A stretch of DNA of 64,000 bases. Origin: an uncultured bacterium. GTDB taxonomy: Bacteria > Cyanobacteriota > Vampirovibrionia > Gastranaerophilales > Gastranaerophilaceae. The translations under genes were made by a program, and so were the position numbers. The notes beneath the pieces were generated by a model. That model did not search any database, had not been told where the DNA came from, and saw only the letters and a list, made by a program, of their open reading frames with translations. Shown here in pieces: positions 17,630-28,200 of the stretch. The stretch spans positions 61,696 through 125,695 of the forward strand of contig CACYKF010000002.1 of assembly GCA_902774905.1 (NCBI GenBank). Reading direction: 5' to 3'. Within the stretch, counting starts at the first letter, position 1. Every line of letters starts with the position of its first letter.

Positions 17630-17639
17630 TACTCACATA
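17630..17639 (-). promoter_or_regulatory. Shared 5'-UTR motif TATGTGAGTA, copy 2
   Basis: Same ten-base motif as at 16932-16941, 19 bases before the start codon at 17611. Farther upstream, near 17739-17761, is TTGTTAACAAATGTTAACAAA, two overlapping GTTAAC dyads that may be operator sites. Confidence 0.45.
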
Positions 17640-17776
17640 TTGAGTGATATGTATTTAATCGTTCATCCTATTGATAGATTTTCCATCTCTCGTATTTATA
17701 TAAAGTATTTTTTAATCAGGAAATTGCATGATTTGAGCAAATTGTTAACAAATGTTAACAAATAGATTATAAAAAT

Positions 17777-19579
17777 TTATTCTTCTTCAAGACTTAAAAT
17801 AGCCATAAATGCTTCCTGCGGAATTTCTACGCTTCCGACAGATTTCATACGCTTTTTACCGCGTTTTTGTTTTTCGAGCAGTTTTCTTTTACGGGTAATA
17901 TCACCGCCATAACATTTCGCAAGTACATTTTTGCGCATTGCTTTAATATTTGTTCTGGCAATAATTCGCCCGCCTACTGCCGCCTGAATCGGTACTTCAA
18001 AAAGTTGTTTCGGAATAATTTCTTTTAATTTTACCGTTAATTTTTGACCTATGTAATATGCACTATCAGTGTGACAAATTACTGATAACGCATCAACGAC
18101 TTCGCCTGAAAGCATAATATCAAGTTTTACAAGATTAGAACGCTTATATCCGCAAAATTCGTAATCCATGCTCGCATAACCTTTAGTACGAGATTTTAAC
18201 TGGTCATAAAAGTCTGTAATGACTTCACTTAAAGGGATTTCATAGGTTAAATCAACCCTGACTTTATCCAAATAAGTCATATTAATAAATATTCCCCGTT
18301 TAGACTGAGCCAAATCCATTAAAGTTCCTACATAATCATTTGGTGCAAGAATCTGAACTTTGACATAGGGTTCTTCAATAAAATCACGATACTGCGCATC
18401 AGGAAGATTTGACGGGTTATCAATATCCAAAACTTCCCCGTTTGTTTTGTGAACTTTATACACAACAGACGGCGCAGTGGTAATAAGTGACAGGTCATAT
18501 TCTCTTTCAAGCCGTTCCTGTATAATTTCCATGTGAAGCATGCCAAGAAAACCGCAACGGAACCCAAATCCGAGTGCATTTGATGTTTCAGGCTCAAAAG
18601 TTATCGAACTGTCATTGAGTTTTAATTTTTCCAAAGCCTCTTTTAAATCCGCATAATCTTCATTATCAACAGGGTAAAGTCCTGAAAATACCATTGGTAA
18701 TGCTTCTTTATACCCTGCAAGAGGTTCAGATGCTGGATTTTCAATTGTTGTAAGTGTATCCCCGACAAAACGGGTAAGTTCTTTTATTGAGCCTGCAAAA
18801 TATCCTACATCCCCGCATTTGAGTTGTTTTACAGGTACTCTTTGCGGGTTTTGATAACCGAGTTCGACAATTTCACATTCTTTGCCTGTTGCCATAAATC
18901 TGACTTTGTCACCAACATTCATCACACCGTCAACAACTTTGAAATAGCAAACAGTTCCCAAATATTGGTCATATACACTGTCAAAAATCAATGCACGCAA
19001 AGGTTTTTCGGTATTATCCTCAGGTGCCGGTACATAATCAACTATCGCTTCCAATACTTCTTCAATTCCCTGTCCTGTCTTTGCGCTGACAGGAATAGCA
19101 ATAGATGTATCAAGTCCTAAAATTTCTTCAATTTCTTTTTTAACCTTTTCAACATCTGCAGACGGAAGGTCAATTTTATTGATTACCGGTATAATTTCAA
19201 GATTTTGTTCAATCGCAAGATATACATTGGCTAAGGTTTGCGCCTCAACACCCTGAGTAGCATCAACAATTAACAATGCGCCTTCACATGCCGCTAAAGA
19301 ACGGGAAACTTCATACGAAAAATCAACATGCCCCGGAGTATCAATGAGATTTAATTCATAATCTTTACCGTCATGTGCTTTATAATTCATTCTTGCGGCA
19401 TTGAGTTTAATCGTAATTCCGCGCTCACGCTCAATATCCATTGAATCCAGAAGTTGCTCCTGCATATCTCTTTGAGATACCGTGCCTGTTTTTTCTAACA
19501 ATCTGTCGGCAAGTGTGGATTTTCCGTGGTCAATGTGTGCTATTATACAAAAATTTCGTACATTTTCTCTTAGTGCCAT
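17777..19579 (-). CDS. lepA: Elongation factor 4 (back-translocase)
   Basis: 600-residue translational GTPase of normal length. G1 [10 protein letters not shown]2 RERGITIK, G3 DTPGHVDF and G4 NKIDLP are all present. The LepA-specific C-terminal domain ends [25 protein letters not shown]4 acts on stalled ribosomes and can reverse translocation. The gene is separated from the DUF4062 gene by a divergent 141-nt AT-rich gap. Confidence 0.97.
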   Translation of the reverse strand: MALRENVRNFCIIAHIDHGKSTLADRLLEKTGTVSQRDMQEQLLDSMDIERERGITIKLNAARMNYKAHDGKDYELNLIDTPGHVDFSYEVSRSLAACEGALLIVDATQGVEAQTLANVYLAIEQNLEIIPVINKIDLPSADVEKVKKEIEEILGLDTSIAIPVSAKTGQGIEEVLEAIVDYVPAPEDNTEKPLRALIFDSVYDQYLGTVCYFKVVDGVMNVGDKVRFMATGKECEIVELGYQNPQRVPVKQLKCGDVGYFAGSIKELTRFVGDTLTTIENPASEPLAGYKEALPMVFSGLYPVDNEDYADLKEALEKLKLNDSSITFEPETSNALGFGFRCGFLGMLHMEIIQERLEREYDLSLITTAPSVVYKVHKTNGEVLDIDNPSNLPDAQYRDFIEEPYVKVQILAPNDYVGTLMDLAQSKRGIFINMTYLDKVRVDLTYEIPLSEVITDFYDQLKSRTKGYASMDYEFCGYKRSNLVKLDIMLSGEVVDALSVICHTDSAYYIGQKLTVKLKEIIPKQLFEVPIQAAVGGRIIARTNIKAMRKNVLAKCYGGDITRKRKLLEKQKRGKKRMKSVGSVEIPQEAFMAILSLEEE

Positions 19580-19720
19580 AATTTGATTATATATGAAAAA
19601 ATGTTTTTTGGGAAAGTCATATAATTATCAATCATATTATGAGTAAATTATTTATGCATAAAATCAATTTTGTGTTAGAATTATAATTGTATTTATATTT
19701 TATATAGGATATATTACTTT

Positions 19721-20665
19721 ATGGCAATTCCTCGAGTTTTTATTAGTTCAACTTGCTACGATTTAAAATATGTAAGAGAAAATTTAAAATATTTCATAAA
19801 AAATATGGGATATGAACCTATTTTAAGTGAAAATGGAGATATATATTACGATACTTGTAAACATACACATGATGCTTGTATTACTGAAGTTGGAAATTGT
19901 CAAATATTTGTGTTGATAATAGGTGGAAGGTTTGGGGGAGAATTTAAAAATTCTGAAAAATCAATAACAAATAAAGAATATGATGAAGCAATAAGTAGAG
20001 GGATACCTGTATTCACTCTTATTGAGCATTCCGTTTATTGTGAACATAATGTATATAATAAAAATGAAAAAAATAAAAAAATAAATTATCCATCAGTAGA
20101 TAATATAGCCATTTTTGAATTTATAGATCAGGTAAGAAAAAATAACAAAAACAATGCAATTCAGTCCTTCAATGACTTTGGAGATATAGAAAATTATTTA
20201 AAAAAGCAATGGGCAGGAATGCTTTTTTCATATTTAACTAATCAAACAACCTCCGAACAAGTTCAAGGAGTATTATCCTCTATTGATGCAGCAACTCAAA
20301 AAATAGAATATTTTACTAGACAAATTGTAGATAATACCAATAATAATATTACCAAATTAAAAATAAAATTATATGATCTAATTATTAATGCAGAAGTTAG
20401 TCACACTTTAAGAGCATGGAAAATAAATATATCACCAAGAAAAATATTAAAAAATGAAACACTTGACAATATTTGTAATAATGAAATAATAGCCGAAGAA
20501 AATACAAATTATAGTTTAAGATATGGTGGTCCACCTTACCGACTATCAAGAAAAACTTACGAAAAAGAAGTAATAAATTATACTACACTAAGAAATGAAT
20601 TAATTTCTTTAATTAAAGAAAAAGGTTTTGAAATTAATACTTTTTTAGAAGATGAGGAAAACTAA
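19721..20665 (+). CDS. DUF4062 (TIR-like) domain protein, likely defence
   Basis: 314 residues. The N-terminal RVFISSTCYDLKYVRENLKYF..GYEPILSE and the later CQIFVLIIGGRFGGEF and NKEYDEAISRGIPVFTLIE are the hallmarks of DUF4062, a domain structurally allied to TIR/SIR2-like effectors and common in defence islands. The C-terminal half is AT-rich in codon use and unrecognised. It is convergent with an HNH endonuclease and methyltransferase pair, and all three sit between lepA and serS, so it probably belongs to one acquired defence cluster. Biochemical activity is not known from sequence. Confidence 0.85.
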   Translation: MAIPRVFISSTCYDLKYVRENLKYFIKNMGYEPILSENGDIYYDTCKHTHDACITEVGNCQIFVLIIGGRFGGEFKNSEKSITNKEYDEAISRGIPVFTLIEHSVYCEHNVYNKNEKNKKINYPSVDNIAIFEFIDQVRKNNKNNAIQSFNDFGDIENYLKKQWAGMLFSYLTNQTTSEQVQGVLSSIDAATQKIEYFTRQIVDNTNNNITKLKIKLYDLIINAEVSHTLRAWKINISPRKILKNETLDNICNNEIIAEENTNYSLRYGGPPYRLSRKTYEKEVINYTTLRNELISLIKEKGFEINTFLEDEEN

Positions 20666-20680
20666 ATTAGATTATTAATG

Positions 20681-21688
20681 TTATGCTTTAAAAATTTCAT
20701 TTCTATGATATTCAAGATAATTTTCTCTACCTTCTGTAGGTAACATATCATATTTTTTATCGGGGACTATATTTAATCTTGAACAAGTCATTTTTGATAA
20801 CCAGGGTGAAATTTTCATGTGCTTATCATTAGTAAATGTAATAAAACCTCTATCAAAAAGTAAATCTATATTTGGCGTAAACATAAATCCGTTATATGGA
20901 TCAACTTTCTCTTGTGCATTTGATTTTGCCCAAGGTTTTATATGACTTGCTATTAATAATCTATCATCTGTAACCATTGTTATTGGGCAGAATGGACATA
21001 ATTCTAATAATTCCTGTCTATATTTTCCTTGTCCTATTCTTGCCCTTGTAAGTTGTAATTTTTCTTCCTCTGATGAATTTGAATCCTCAATATTTTTTAA
21101 TTGTTCTTCAATAACTGTTTTCTTCTCAACTTCACCAAAATAATCTACAAATAATCTCAAATAAAAAATCAAATTATCGTGTTTATCTTTTAATTTTATT
21201 GCAGCCAAATATGTTATTTTAGGCAAAGAAATTTCTCTTAATATTTGATAACCTATATAACGAAAAGTATGCATATTTATTTTCTCAGAAGAAACATAAA
21301 AACGATTTCCTGCAATTTGAACTTGGTCTATTAAATTAAAATACTCATAGTCTTGTAATTCTTGTATTTTAGCTAATCTTTCAGTCCATAAAATCGGGAA
21401 GTTTTGTTTTTGTGCATAATTTTGCTCTGGAGTATTGTATTCTTCTTCTACATCATTCATGTAATTTAATAAATCAGTTTTTTTGATAAAACATTTAACA
21501 TTAAATCCTTGTCCACCAAAAAAATCTAAAATAGAAGAATTCTGACGACTTCCAATATAAAATTTTGCTTCACCATTTGCACTACCTATTTTATTTGCTC
21601 TGACGACAAAACAATCTGGAACAGTCATTTTTTCAATAGTATCTATTATTTCATACTCATTATTATTTAATAATAATTTATCTGCCAT
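20681..21688 (-). CDS. HNH endonuclease, likely type II restriction enzyme
   Basis: 335 residues. The C-terminal third contains CPFCPI..LLIASHIKPWAKSNAQEKVDPYNGFMFTPNIDLLFDRGFITF, an HNH_2-type nuclease in which S-H-I-K-P, N-G and N-x-x-x-L-F-D-R provide catalytic and metal positions. The first 200 residues, probably the DNA-recognition part, are not recognised. The ATG overlaps the methyltransferase stop by 11 nt, so the pair is translated from one mRNA, methyltransferase first. This order is typical of type II restriction-modification. Confidence 0.88.
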   Translation of the reverse strand: MADKLLLNNNEYEIIDTIEKMTVPDCFVVRANKIGSANGEAKFYIGSRQNSSILDFFGGQGFNVKCFIKKTDLLNYMNDVEEEYNTPEQNYAQKQNFPILWTERLAKIQELQDYEYFNLIDQVQIAGNRFYVSSEKINMHTFRYIGYQILREISLPKITYLAAIKLKDKHDNLIFYLRLFVDYFGEVEKKTVIEEQLKNIEDSNSSEEEKLQLTRARIGQGKYRQELLELCPFCPITMVTDDRLLIASHIKPWAKSNAQEKVDPYNGFMFTPNIDLLFDRGFITFTNDKHMKISPWLSKMTCSRLNIVPDKKYDMLPTEGRENYLEYHRNEIFKA

Positions 21689-22895
21689 ATTTTGTTATAT
21701 CCATTTGTTTTAATACTGCTATAAGTACATCAGAAACGATACTATTTCCTGCTTGTCTATACATTTGGGTATCACTTACAACTATTTTAAAATCATCTTT
21801 AAACCCCATTAGTCGTAAACATTCTCTTGGTGTCAATTTTCTAATTCGTCCCTTATTATGAGTAACATAGTTATCTACACCGGCTCTATGCATTTTGTGC
21901 ATTGTTTGTAATAATGGTCTTGCAACCTTTAAATCAGTTTCTGTGCTTGTTCTAAAGTTTTTTGTTCCGCCAGCCAAAACATAATTCTTAACTTTGTCCG
22001 ATAGATAATATTTTTCTTCTACTTTAGACACGTCAAAAATAAATTCATCAAAATCCTCACTTTTAGCCTGCTCAAAAACAAAATCTCCGTGCCAATTAAA
22101 CTGTTGATTTGCCTTTTGACAAAGTGCAACACTACCATTTATTTGAGTGTATTGCTTTTTCCTGTTTTTGGTACTTGTTACAAATTTTATACCTTTTTCT
22201 TTTAGATAATATTTTGAATCAGTATAATCTTCTAAAAAATCTTGCATTGTTCTGTTCAATGGAATAGCAGAAGGAAATGTAAAATTCACATTATTGTCTT
22301 TAAAACCGACAACGATAATTCTCTCTCTATTTTGTGGAATTCCATAATCTCTACTATTTAAAACTTGTGTAAAAATTTTGTATCCAAGTGAATTAAATGT
22401 TTCTTGAACAATTTTCCAAGTTCTACCATTATCATGATTAAGTAAGCCTTTAACATTTTCATATATAAAAACTTTCGGTTTTGATTCATCGACAATACGA
22501 GCAAAATCATAAAAAAGTGTTCCTCGTGTATCTTCTAAACCACGCCTTTTACCAACCATAGAAAATGCTTGGCAAGGGCTTCCCCCAACGAGTAAATCCA
22601 CCTTGTTTTTATATTTCTTTGCAGAAAATTTAGTTACATCATCATGCCAATTTTCTTCTTTTATATCATAATTTGCGAAATAACTTTGTTTGACGAAAGG
22701 GTCTATATCACCAGCAAAAACGATTTTATGTTTTAAATTTAATCGTTTAAATGCTTGTTCAATAGAACCAATACCACTAAATAGAGTAGCCAAATGAATC
22801 GTTTTATCGGGATGAGAAAAAGGAATGTTTCTCCAATCCAAAACAGAAAGAGATGAAATATCTTTATCTTTTTTATCAACTACACATTCCACCAT
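21678..22895 (-). CDS. DNA (cytosine-5) methyltransferase of a type II R-M system
   Basis: 405 residues with the standard m5C motif order: I HLATLFSGIGS, IV GGSPCQAFSM with the catalytic Cys, VI IYENVKGLL, VIII QNRERIIVVG, a target-recognition domain at about 215-330, IX RKLTPRECLRLMGF and X YRQAGNSIVSDVL. It should methylate the site cut by the HNH partner; the site is not readable. The first 35 residues are an extension ahead of motif I. A perfect 11-bp inverted repeat lies just upstream. Confidence 0.96.
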   Translation of the reverse strand: MVECVVDKKDKDISSLSVLDWRNIPFSHPDKTIHLATLFSGIGSIEQAFKRLNLKHKIVFAGDIDPFVKQSYFANYDIKEENWHDDVTKFSAKKYKNKVDLLVGGSPCQAFSMVGKRRGLEDTRGTLFYDFARIVDESKPKVFIYENVKGLLNHDNGRTWKIVQETFNSLGYKIFTQVLNSRDYGIPQNRERIIVVGFKDNNVNFTFPSAIPLNRTMQDFLEDYTDSKYYLKEKGIKFVTSTKNRKKQYTQINGSVALCQKANQQFNWHGDFVFEQAKSEDFDEFIFDVSKVEEKYYLSDKVKNYVLAGGTKNFRTSTETDLKVARPLLQTMHKMHRAGVDNYVTHNKGRIRKLTPRECLRLMGFKDDFKIVVSDTQMYRQAGNSIVSDVLIAVLKQMDITKYGR

Positions 22896-22915
22896 TTTAT
22901 TATCCCAATATCTTA

Positions 22916-22945
22916 ATTATACATAAAAATTGAATTATGTATAAT
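22916..22945. promoter_or_regulatory. 11-bp inverted repeat upstream of R-M operon
   Basis: ATTATACATAA-N8-TTATGTATAAT. Both arms contain a TATAAT -10 box, one per strand, so this could be a divergent promoter/operator. The leftward box is about 21 bases before the methyltransferase ATG. No separate controller-protein gene is visible. Confidence 0.55.
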
Positions 22946-23045
22946 AATTTAATATATTTAATATTAAAATTTTTGTAAATGATAAGTTATACAATATTTT
23001 TCTTGATTAGTAAGTATTTTTAGAATATTATTGAATTATTCGTAG

Positions 23046-23065
23046 GTTGGGCATACCTGCCCAAC
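23046..23065. repeat. GTTGGGC hairpin repeat, copy 1
   Basis: GTTGGGCA-TACC-TGCCCAAC just upstream of serS. A related GTTGGGCT-GAA-AGCCCAAC is at 44618-44636. Confidence 0.7.
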
Positions 23066-23088
23066 ATAATTTTAGAAAAGAGGGAAAT

Positions 23089-24354
23089 ATGCTTGATATT
23101 AAACTTATTAGGGAAAACCCCGAAAAAATAAACGAACTTTTGAAAAGAAGAAATCCGCAATGGTCAATAGATGAAGTATTACAAATTGACGAAGAAAGAA
23201 GAAAAATTCAGACTCAGGCTGATGAACTTCGTGCAAAACGCAAAAATGAATCACAAAAAATCGGCATGATGAAGAAAAATGGCGAAAATACAGATGCCAT
23301 TCAGGAAGAAGTCAGAGAATTAGGTGACGAAATTAAAGCACTTGAAGAAAAACAAAACGAACTTGACGAAAAACAAAGAAATGTTCTTCTTCATATCCCG
23401 AATATTCCTGACGAAACAACACCTGTCGGGACATCAGAAGACGACAATGTAGTTGTTTCAACCTGGGGCGAACCGACAAAATTTGATTTTGAACCAAAAG
23501 CACATTGGGATTTGTGCGAAGAAAAAGGTCTTGTAGATTTTGAAAGAGGAGTAAAATTATCTCAATCAAGATTCACTCTATACAGAGGCAAAGGTGCAAG
23601 ATTAGAAAGGGCAATAATTAATTTCTTCCTTGACCAACACACAGAAAACGAAGGTTATGAAGAAATTTTACCACCGTTTATGGCAAACGGTGCAACTATG
23701 ACAGGTACAGGGCAACTTCCAAAATTTAAAGAAGATATGTATAAATGCGAAAACGAAGATTTATACCTTATTCCGACAGCAGAAGTTCCTGTTACAAACA
23801 TTTATGCAGGCGAAATTTTATCAGAAGACGACCTGCCTAAATACATGACTGCCTATACCCCGTGTTTCAGACGCGAAGCAGGTTCTGCAGGTAAAGACAC
23901 AAGAGGTTTAATCAGAGTTCACCAATTTAATAAAGTTGAAATGGTGAAATATACAACTCCTGAAAATTCACCTTTAGAACACGAAAAATTAACTCAAGAC
24001 GGCGAAAGAATGTTGCAACTCTTGGGTTTACCTTACAGAAAAGTTGCTTTATGCACTGCTGATATAGGTTTTAGCGCAAATAAATGCTGGGATTTGGAAG
24101 TATGGTTACCGTCTTACAACACATATAAAGAAATTTCGAGTTGCTCAAATTACGGCGATTATCAGGCTCGCAGAGCAAATATCCGCTATAAAGACAAAGC
24201 AACAGGCAAAACAAGATTTGTTCATACCATAAACGGTTCCGGTCTTGCAGTCGGAAGAACATTCGCAGCAATTGTTGAAAACTTCCAAACTTCAGACGGA
24301 ACAATTATTATTCCGGAAGTTTTAAGAAAATATACAGGATTTGATAAAATATAA
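23089..24354 (+). CDS. serS: Seryl-tRNA synthetase
   Basis: 421-residue class II aminoacyl-tRNA synthetase charging tRNA-Ser. [21 protein letters not shown] opens the long tRNA-binding coiled coil (residues 1-110), followed by motif 2 ([28 protein letters not shown]) and motif 3 ([19 protein letters not shown]). The start is set by AGAGGGAAAT before 23089; a TTG 42 nt upstream lies in a hairpin repeat and is rejected. Confidence 0.97.
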   Translation: MLDIKLIRENPEKINELLKRRNPQWSIDEVLQIDEERRKIQTQADELRAKRKNESQKIGMMKKNGENTDAIQEEVRELGDEIKALEEKQNELDEKQRNVLLHIPNIPDETTPVGTSEDDNVVVSTWGEPTKFDFEPKAHWDLCEEKGLVDFERGVKLSQSRFTLYRGKGARLERAIINFFLDQHTENEGYEEILPPFMANGATMTGTGQLPKFKEDMYKCENEDLYLIPTAEVPVTNIYAGEILSEDDLPKYMTAYTPCFRREAGSAGKDTRGLIRVHQFNKVEMVKYTTPENSPLEHEKLTQDGERMLQLLGLPYRKVALCTADIGFSANKCWDLEVWLPSYNTYKEISSCSNYGDYQARRANIRYKDKATGKTRFVHTINGSGLAVGRTFAAIVENFQTSDGTIIIPEVLRKYTGFDKI

Positions 24355-24355
24355 T

Positions 24356-24388
24356 AAAAGAGGATGTCTGAAAAAGACATCCTCTTTT
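24356..24388. terminator. Bidirectional terminator after serS
   Basis: AAAAGAGGATGTCT, loop GAAAA, AGACATCCTCTTTT; perfect 14-bp stem with T-run, serving serS and the convergent small gene. Confidence 0.9.
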
Positions 24389-24407
24389 TTATGTTTAATA
24401 TATGTAA

Positions 24408-24746
24408 TTATGCTCTGTTTAACAATCTGTCCAGTTCTTGTCTTTCTTTATGAATACGATTTGCGGCTTTTTCTGCGCCTGTGAGAACTCTTTTTGCACT
24501 ACGCCAAAAACCTTCCGTATAGGTATCATTTTCAACTTCTGCACGAAGAACTTTTTTACCGTCTTTATTTGCGATAGAAAGATAAATATCAACAGGATTT
24601 TTTGCCTGAAGTTTAGTGATAATACCAACTTTATCGTTTACTTCTCTATTGTAATTGCTATGAATAAAAGTTCTTACAGTTTCATAATCAGGACTGTATT
24701 TTACTGCCATACCAAAAGATTGATTGTTAATTTTCTGAACTTGCAT
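24408..24746 (-). CDS. FxG-motif small protein, unknown
   Basis: 112 residues. N-terminal MQVQKINNQSFGMAV carries the QSFG motif shared with the next gene (24780-25145). A central NPVDIYLSIANKDGKKVLRAEV aligns with NTVDVYLFGHNGGKLMGRII of that neighbour and loosely with NPIHVIV..NKLVAKVE of the gene at 40866. The C-terminal third is a basic amphipathic helix. No signal peptide or membrane segment. The family seems lineage-specific; function unknown. Confidence 0.8.
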   Translation of the reverse strand: MQVQKINNQSFGMAVKYSPDYETVRTFIHSNYNREVNDKVGIITKLQAKNPVDIYLSIANKDGKKVLRAEVENDTYTEGFWRSAKRVLTGAEKAANRIHKERQELDRLLNRA

Positions 24747-24779
24747 AATTTCTTCCTTTATAAAAATATCTACGATTCC

Positions 24780-25145
24780 TTATTTTAATCTGCCAACTAT
24801 TTCATCAATATTTACTGCCGGCAATTTATCAATTTTTTCTTTTACAATATTAGCCTTTTTTGCCATTTTGTCAATAAATTTTATGGTTGATTCAAAAAAC
24901 GGCAACTGGTAATAATCTTTATCTTTAAAATTGCTGTTTTTCGGGATTATTCTGCCCATGAGTTTACCGCCGTTATGCCCGAACAAGTATACATCAACTG
25001 TATTATTTTCCTGTTCTTTTGCAATTTTATCCGACTGAACCCAATCAGCAGGTTTAAAAACTCTACGCAAAGTATCTTCTGCACCACTCATTAACTTGAT
25101 TCCGCCAAAAGACTGATTAGTTTTGTTATTCATATTAATTTGCAT
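24780..25145 (-). CDS. FxG-motif small protein, unknown, paralogue
   Basis: 121 residues from the ATG at 25145, chosen because AGAGG lies seven bases before it; an in-frame ATG at 25166 lacks a ribosome site. The N-terminus is MQINMNNKTNQSFGGIKLMSG, then the shared NTVDVYL/GKLMGRI strand pair and a lysine-rich helical C-terminus. It lies 33 nt upstream of the gene ending at 24408 on the same strand, probably as one transcript. Confidence 0.8.
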   Translation of the reverse strand: MQINMNNKTNQSFGGIKLMSGAEDTLRRVFKPADWVQSDKIAKEQENNTVDVYLFGHNGGKLMGRIIPKNSNFKDKDYYQLPFFESTIKFIDKMAKKANIVKEKIDKLPAVNIDEIVGRLK

Positions 25146-25242
25146 AGAAATACCTCTTTTTAGCATGAAAGCACCTAAAAAAGTTTTTTGCTACTCATGT
25201 GGTATTTTTATTAACTTTTATTAACATTAAATATTTATATTT

Positions 25243-25271
25243 AAAAGACCGCATAATTTATGCGGTCTTTT
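25243..25271 (-). terminator. Terminator after the TPR/coiled-coil gene
   Basis: AAAAGACCGCAT..ATGCGGTCTTTT, a perfect 12-bp stem 17 bases past the stop codon at 25288. Confidence 0.9.
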
Positions 25272-25287
25272 ATTATTTATTTATCTA

Positions 25288-28200
25288 TTATTTTTTCTTC
25301 CAAAATTTTAATTTTGAAATGAATTTTTTGAATCCGGATTCAGTTTCAGCAGAATATTGAGATGCAAGTTTTTCATGCGCCTTTTTGTCTTTTTCTGCCA
25401 TTTTTTGTGCCTGTGCTATTGCTTTTTGCTCGGCTCTTTGTTGTTCTTTAAGCGCTTTTTCATAGGTCTGTTGTTGTTTTAGGGCATCTTTTTGTGCCTT
25501 TTGCATTGCTTTTTGTTCTGCTTTTGCCTGTTCTTTTAAGGCTTTTTCGTAATCCTGTTGCTGTTTTAGAGCCTCTTTTTGCACATCAGTAACAACTACT
25601 TCTTGTTCTCGTTTTAACTGTTCTTGCAAAAGTCTGTCAACATCTTCTGAACTAATTTCAGGTATTTCAGCGGCAAGTTTTTTGGCTTTTTGCGCTCGTT
25701 TTGCAAATTCTCTTTCTTTTTTCAACTGTTCTTTTTGCGCTTTCTTTTCTTCATTTGTCAAACTCCCGCGCATTGCGGTAAGTTTTGCTTTTAAGCGCTG
25801 AATTTTTGTTTCATCATTTTGTTCAGCAATTTTTGCTTGCTCTTTTAGAAGCGCTTTTTGTTGTTTTGCTTTTTCTTTTTCAAGTTTTTTTTCTTGTCTT
25901 AATTCCTCAGCACGAATTTGTTGAGCAGTTTTTTCAACTTTAGAAGTCATATCTGAAGCAATTAAACCTGATTCAGAAACTTTTGAACTCGCATTATTGA
26001 CATCTACATCTTGTTGTGCAATTTTTGCCTGCTTACTGAGAAGTTTTTCCTGTTCTTTTGCAAGTGCTTTTTGCTGTTTTAGTTCTTTTCGTGCCTGTGC
26101 CATTTTTTCTTTTTCAAGTTTCTTTTGCGCTTTTTCTTGTTCTCTTATTGCATCTCTTTGTGCCATAAGCGCAATACGCTCTTTTTCTTTTTCAAGTTTC
26201 TTTTCTTCTTTTTCTTTTAATGCTTGAGCCTTTTTCTGAGCCTTTGCATATTTTGCTTCTTCTTTTAATTTTGCTCTTTGTGATTTAAGGTTATTTGCTT
26301 CAGACATTGTCATTTGAACATCTGATATTGTTGAAGAAACAGATAAAGGTTCATTATTTTGTTGTTTTTGTGTATATGGTTCAATCATTTGAGATAACTG
26401 CTCTTTTACATATTTATCATCTGCCTGAACAGGTGTAGATGCAGGTTCAATTTCTGCTATTTTTTCTGCAATTTGTTCCGCTTTTTCAGGCATTTGTTCA
26501 GCAGATTGCTCAACTACCTGAGCAGATTTTATTTCTTTTATTTCCTCTTTTTCTGCCCTGACTTCAGGAACGGTGACTTCAGGAACATTTAAAACAGAAA
26601 CTCCTGTATCTGAATTTTGAACAGTACTTTGAGCAACGGCAACAGACTGTTCAACCGGCTGTGTAACAGGTTTTTCATCAGGAACTTCCGCAATTGTTAC
26701 AGGAGGAGTTAAATCCTTCACTTCTGCTGTCGGTTTGGCAAATACAGTATTTGAATCAAACAAATCACTCTCATTTCCTATTTTTTTATCAAAACTCCTG
26801 ACATCAAGTTCTACAATGTCATCAACATTATCTATTGCTAAAGAGTTGGAAGGTTTTTGAATATTTATATCCGAACCGATATTTGCATGTTTTTCCACAA
26901 TTTCTCTGACCTGAGGTTTAGCCTCTGCTACAATATTTTCGGTATTATTAACAGTCGTCTGAACTGATTCACGCATAGAATCTTGTTTTTGTTCAACCTG
27001 TTGTTGAGTATTGTCAACAACTTCCTGCGCTGATTTTTGTAACTGTTCCGTTTCTTGTTTTGCAAGTTTTAAGGCTTCTTTTTCTTCTTTAAGTTTTAAC
27101 TTTGCCTCTTTTTGAGCAAGTTTTGCCGCCTCTTTTTCTGCTTTCAACTGTTCTTTAGCAAGTTTTTTGGCTTCTTTTGCAGACAGTTTTACATTTTCTT
27201 CAGTTTGAGAAACAACTTTTGCTGTATTCCCAACAGTCTGAACAGGAGTGCTTACAGAAGTTGTTTCAGGATACCTGATTGTGACATCTTCAGTAGGCTT
27301 TAACTCTTTTGCATTAAATTTTAGAGGTTCAAGATCAGGAAGGTTTTTTGTAGTTTCTGATGCAATTTTTTCTGTTACCATATCTGATTTTTCAGTAACG
27401 GTTTTTGCTACTGCAGGAACAGGTTCAGGTTTATTTTTTATCACAACATCAGGAGTTGATATTGGATTATTAACCGATATTTTCACACTTCCGTCTGATG
27501 CGGTTTCTACATTTGTTTCCTGTTTTATTTCCGGAATTTGAGTCTGAATAGTCTTTTCTTCATTCAAAATCTTTGTTACATTTTTGGAATTATCCTGATT
27601 TACAAGCGGATTTTCTCTTACATAAGTATCACCTGATGCAATATTTTTTGAAGAATAAACCTTTTCCGCATCAGGATTTTCCGGTTTGAATGAAGGGGTT
27701 GAAGATTCTTTTACCGGTACATCTCTCAATGCAATAGGGTTTTTAACTTCCATAGGTTTTGGTTTACCTGCCAAAGCATCAGATGCAAGCATTTGCGCTA
27801 ATGATGATTGATTTTCCTGCAAAATCAACTCAGAAGACGGTGTTGATTTTCTTAAAGTTTCTGATTGAGCCCTTGCAAGTTCAACATTTGTGCTGTCAGA
27901 AACAGGTCTGGCAGATAAAGACTGCATTTCTGTTCTATTTAGTTTTGAAGAATATTTTTTGTACGGATAATCTTTTATAGTGGTCATTTTATAGTCAGGA
28001 TTCAGGTAAAGAAAACTTATTCCCAAATCTGCAAAGGTTGTTCTTATATAATCATATTGATTGTCAATATCTTCATAAGTAATTACCGCACCTGATTCCA
28101 AAAGTTTTGGTAAAGATGTTGAATAAAAACTTTCGAATTTGTTGTAATCACTTAAAGATATGCTTTCACCATACAAAGTTTTTTCATACGGCTCCATTGC

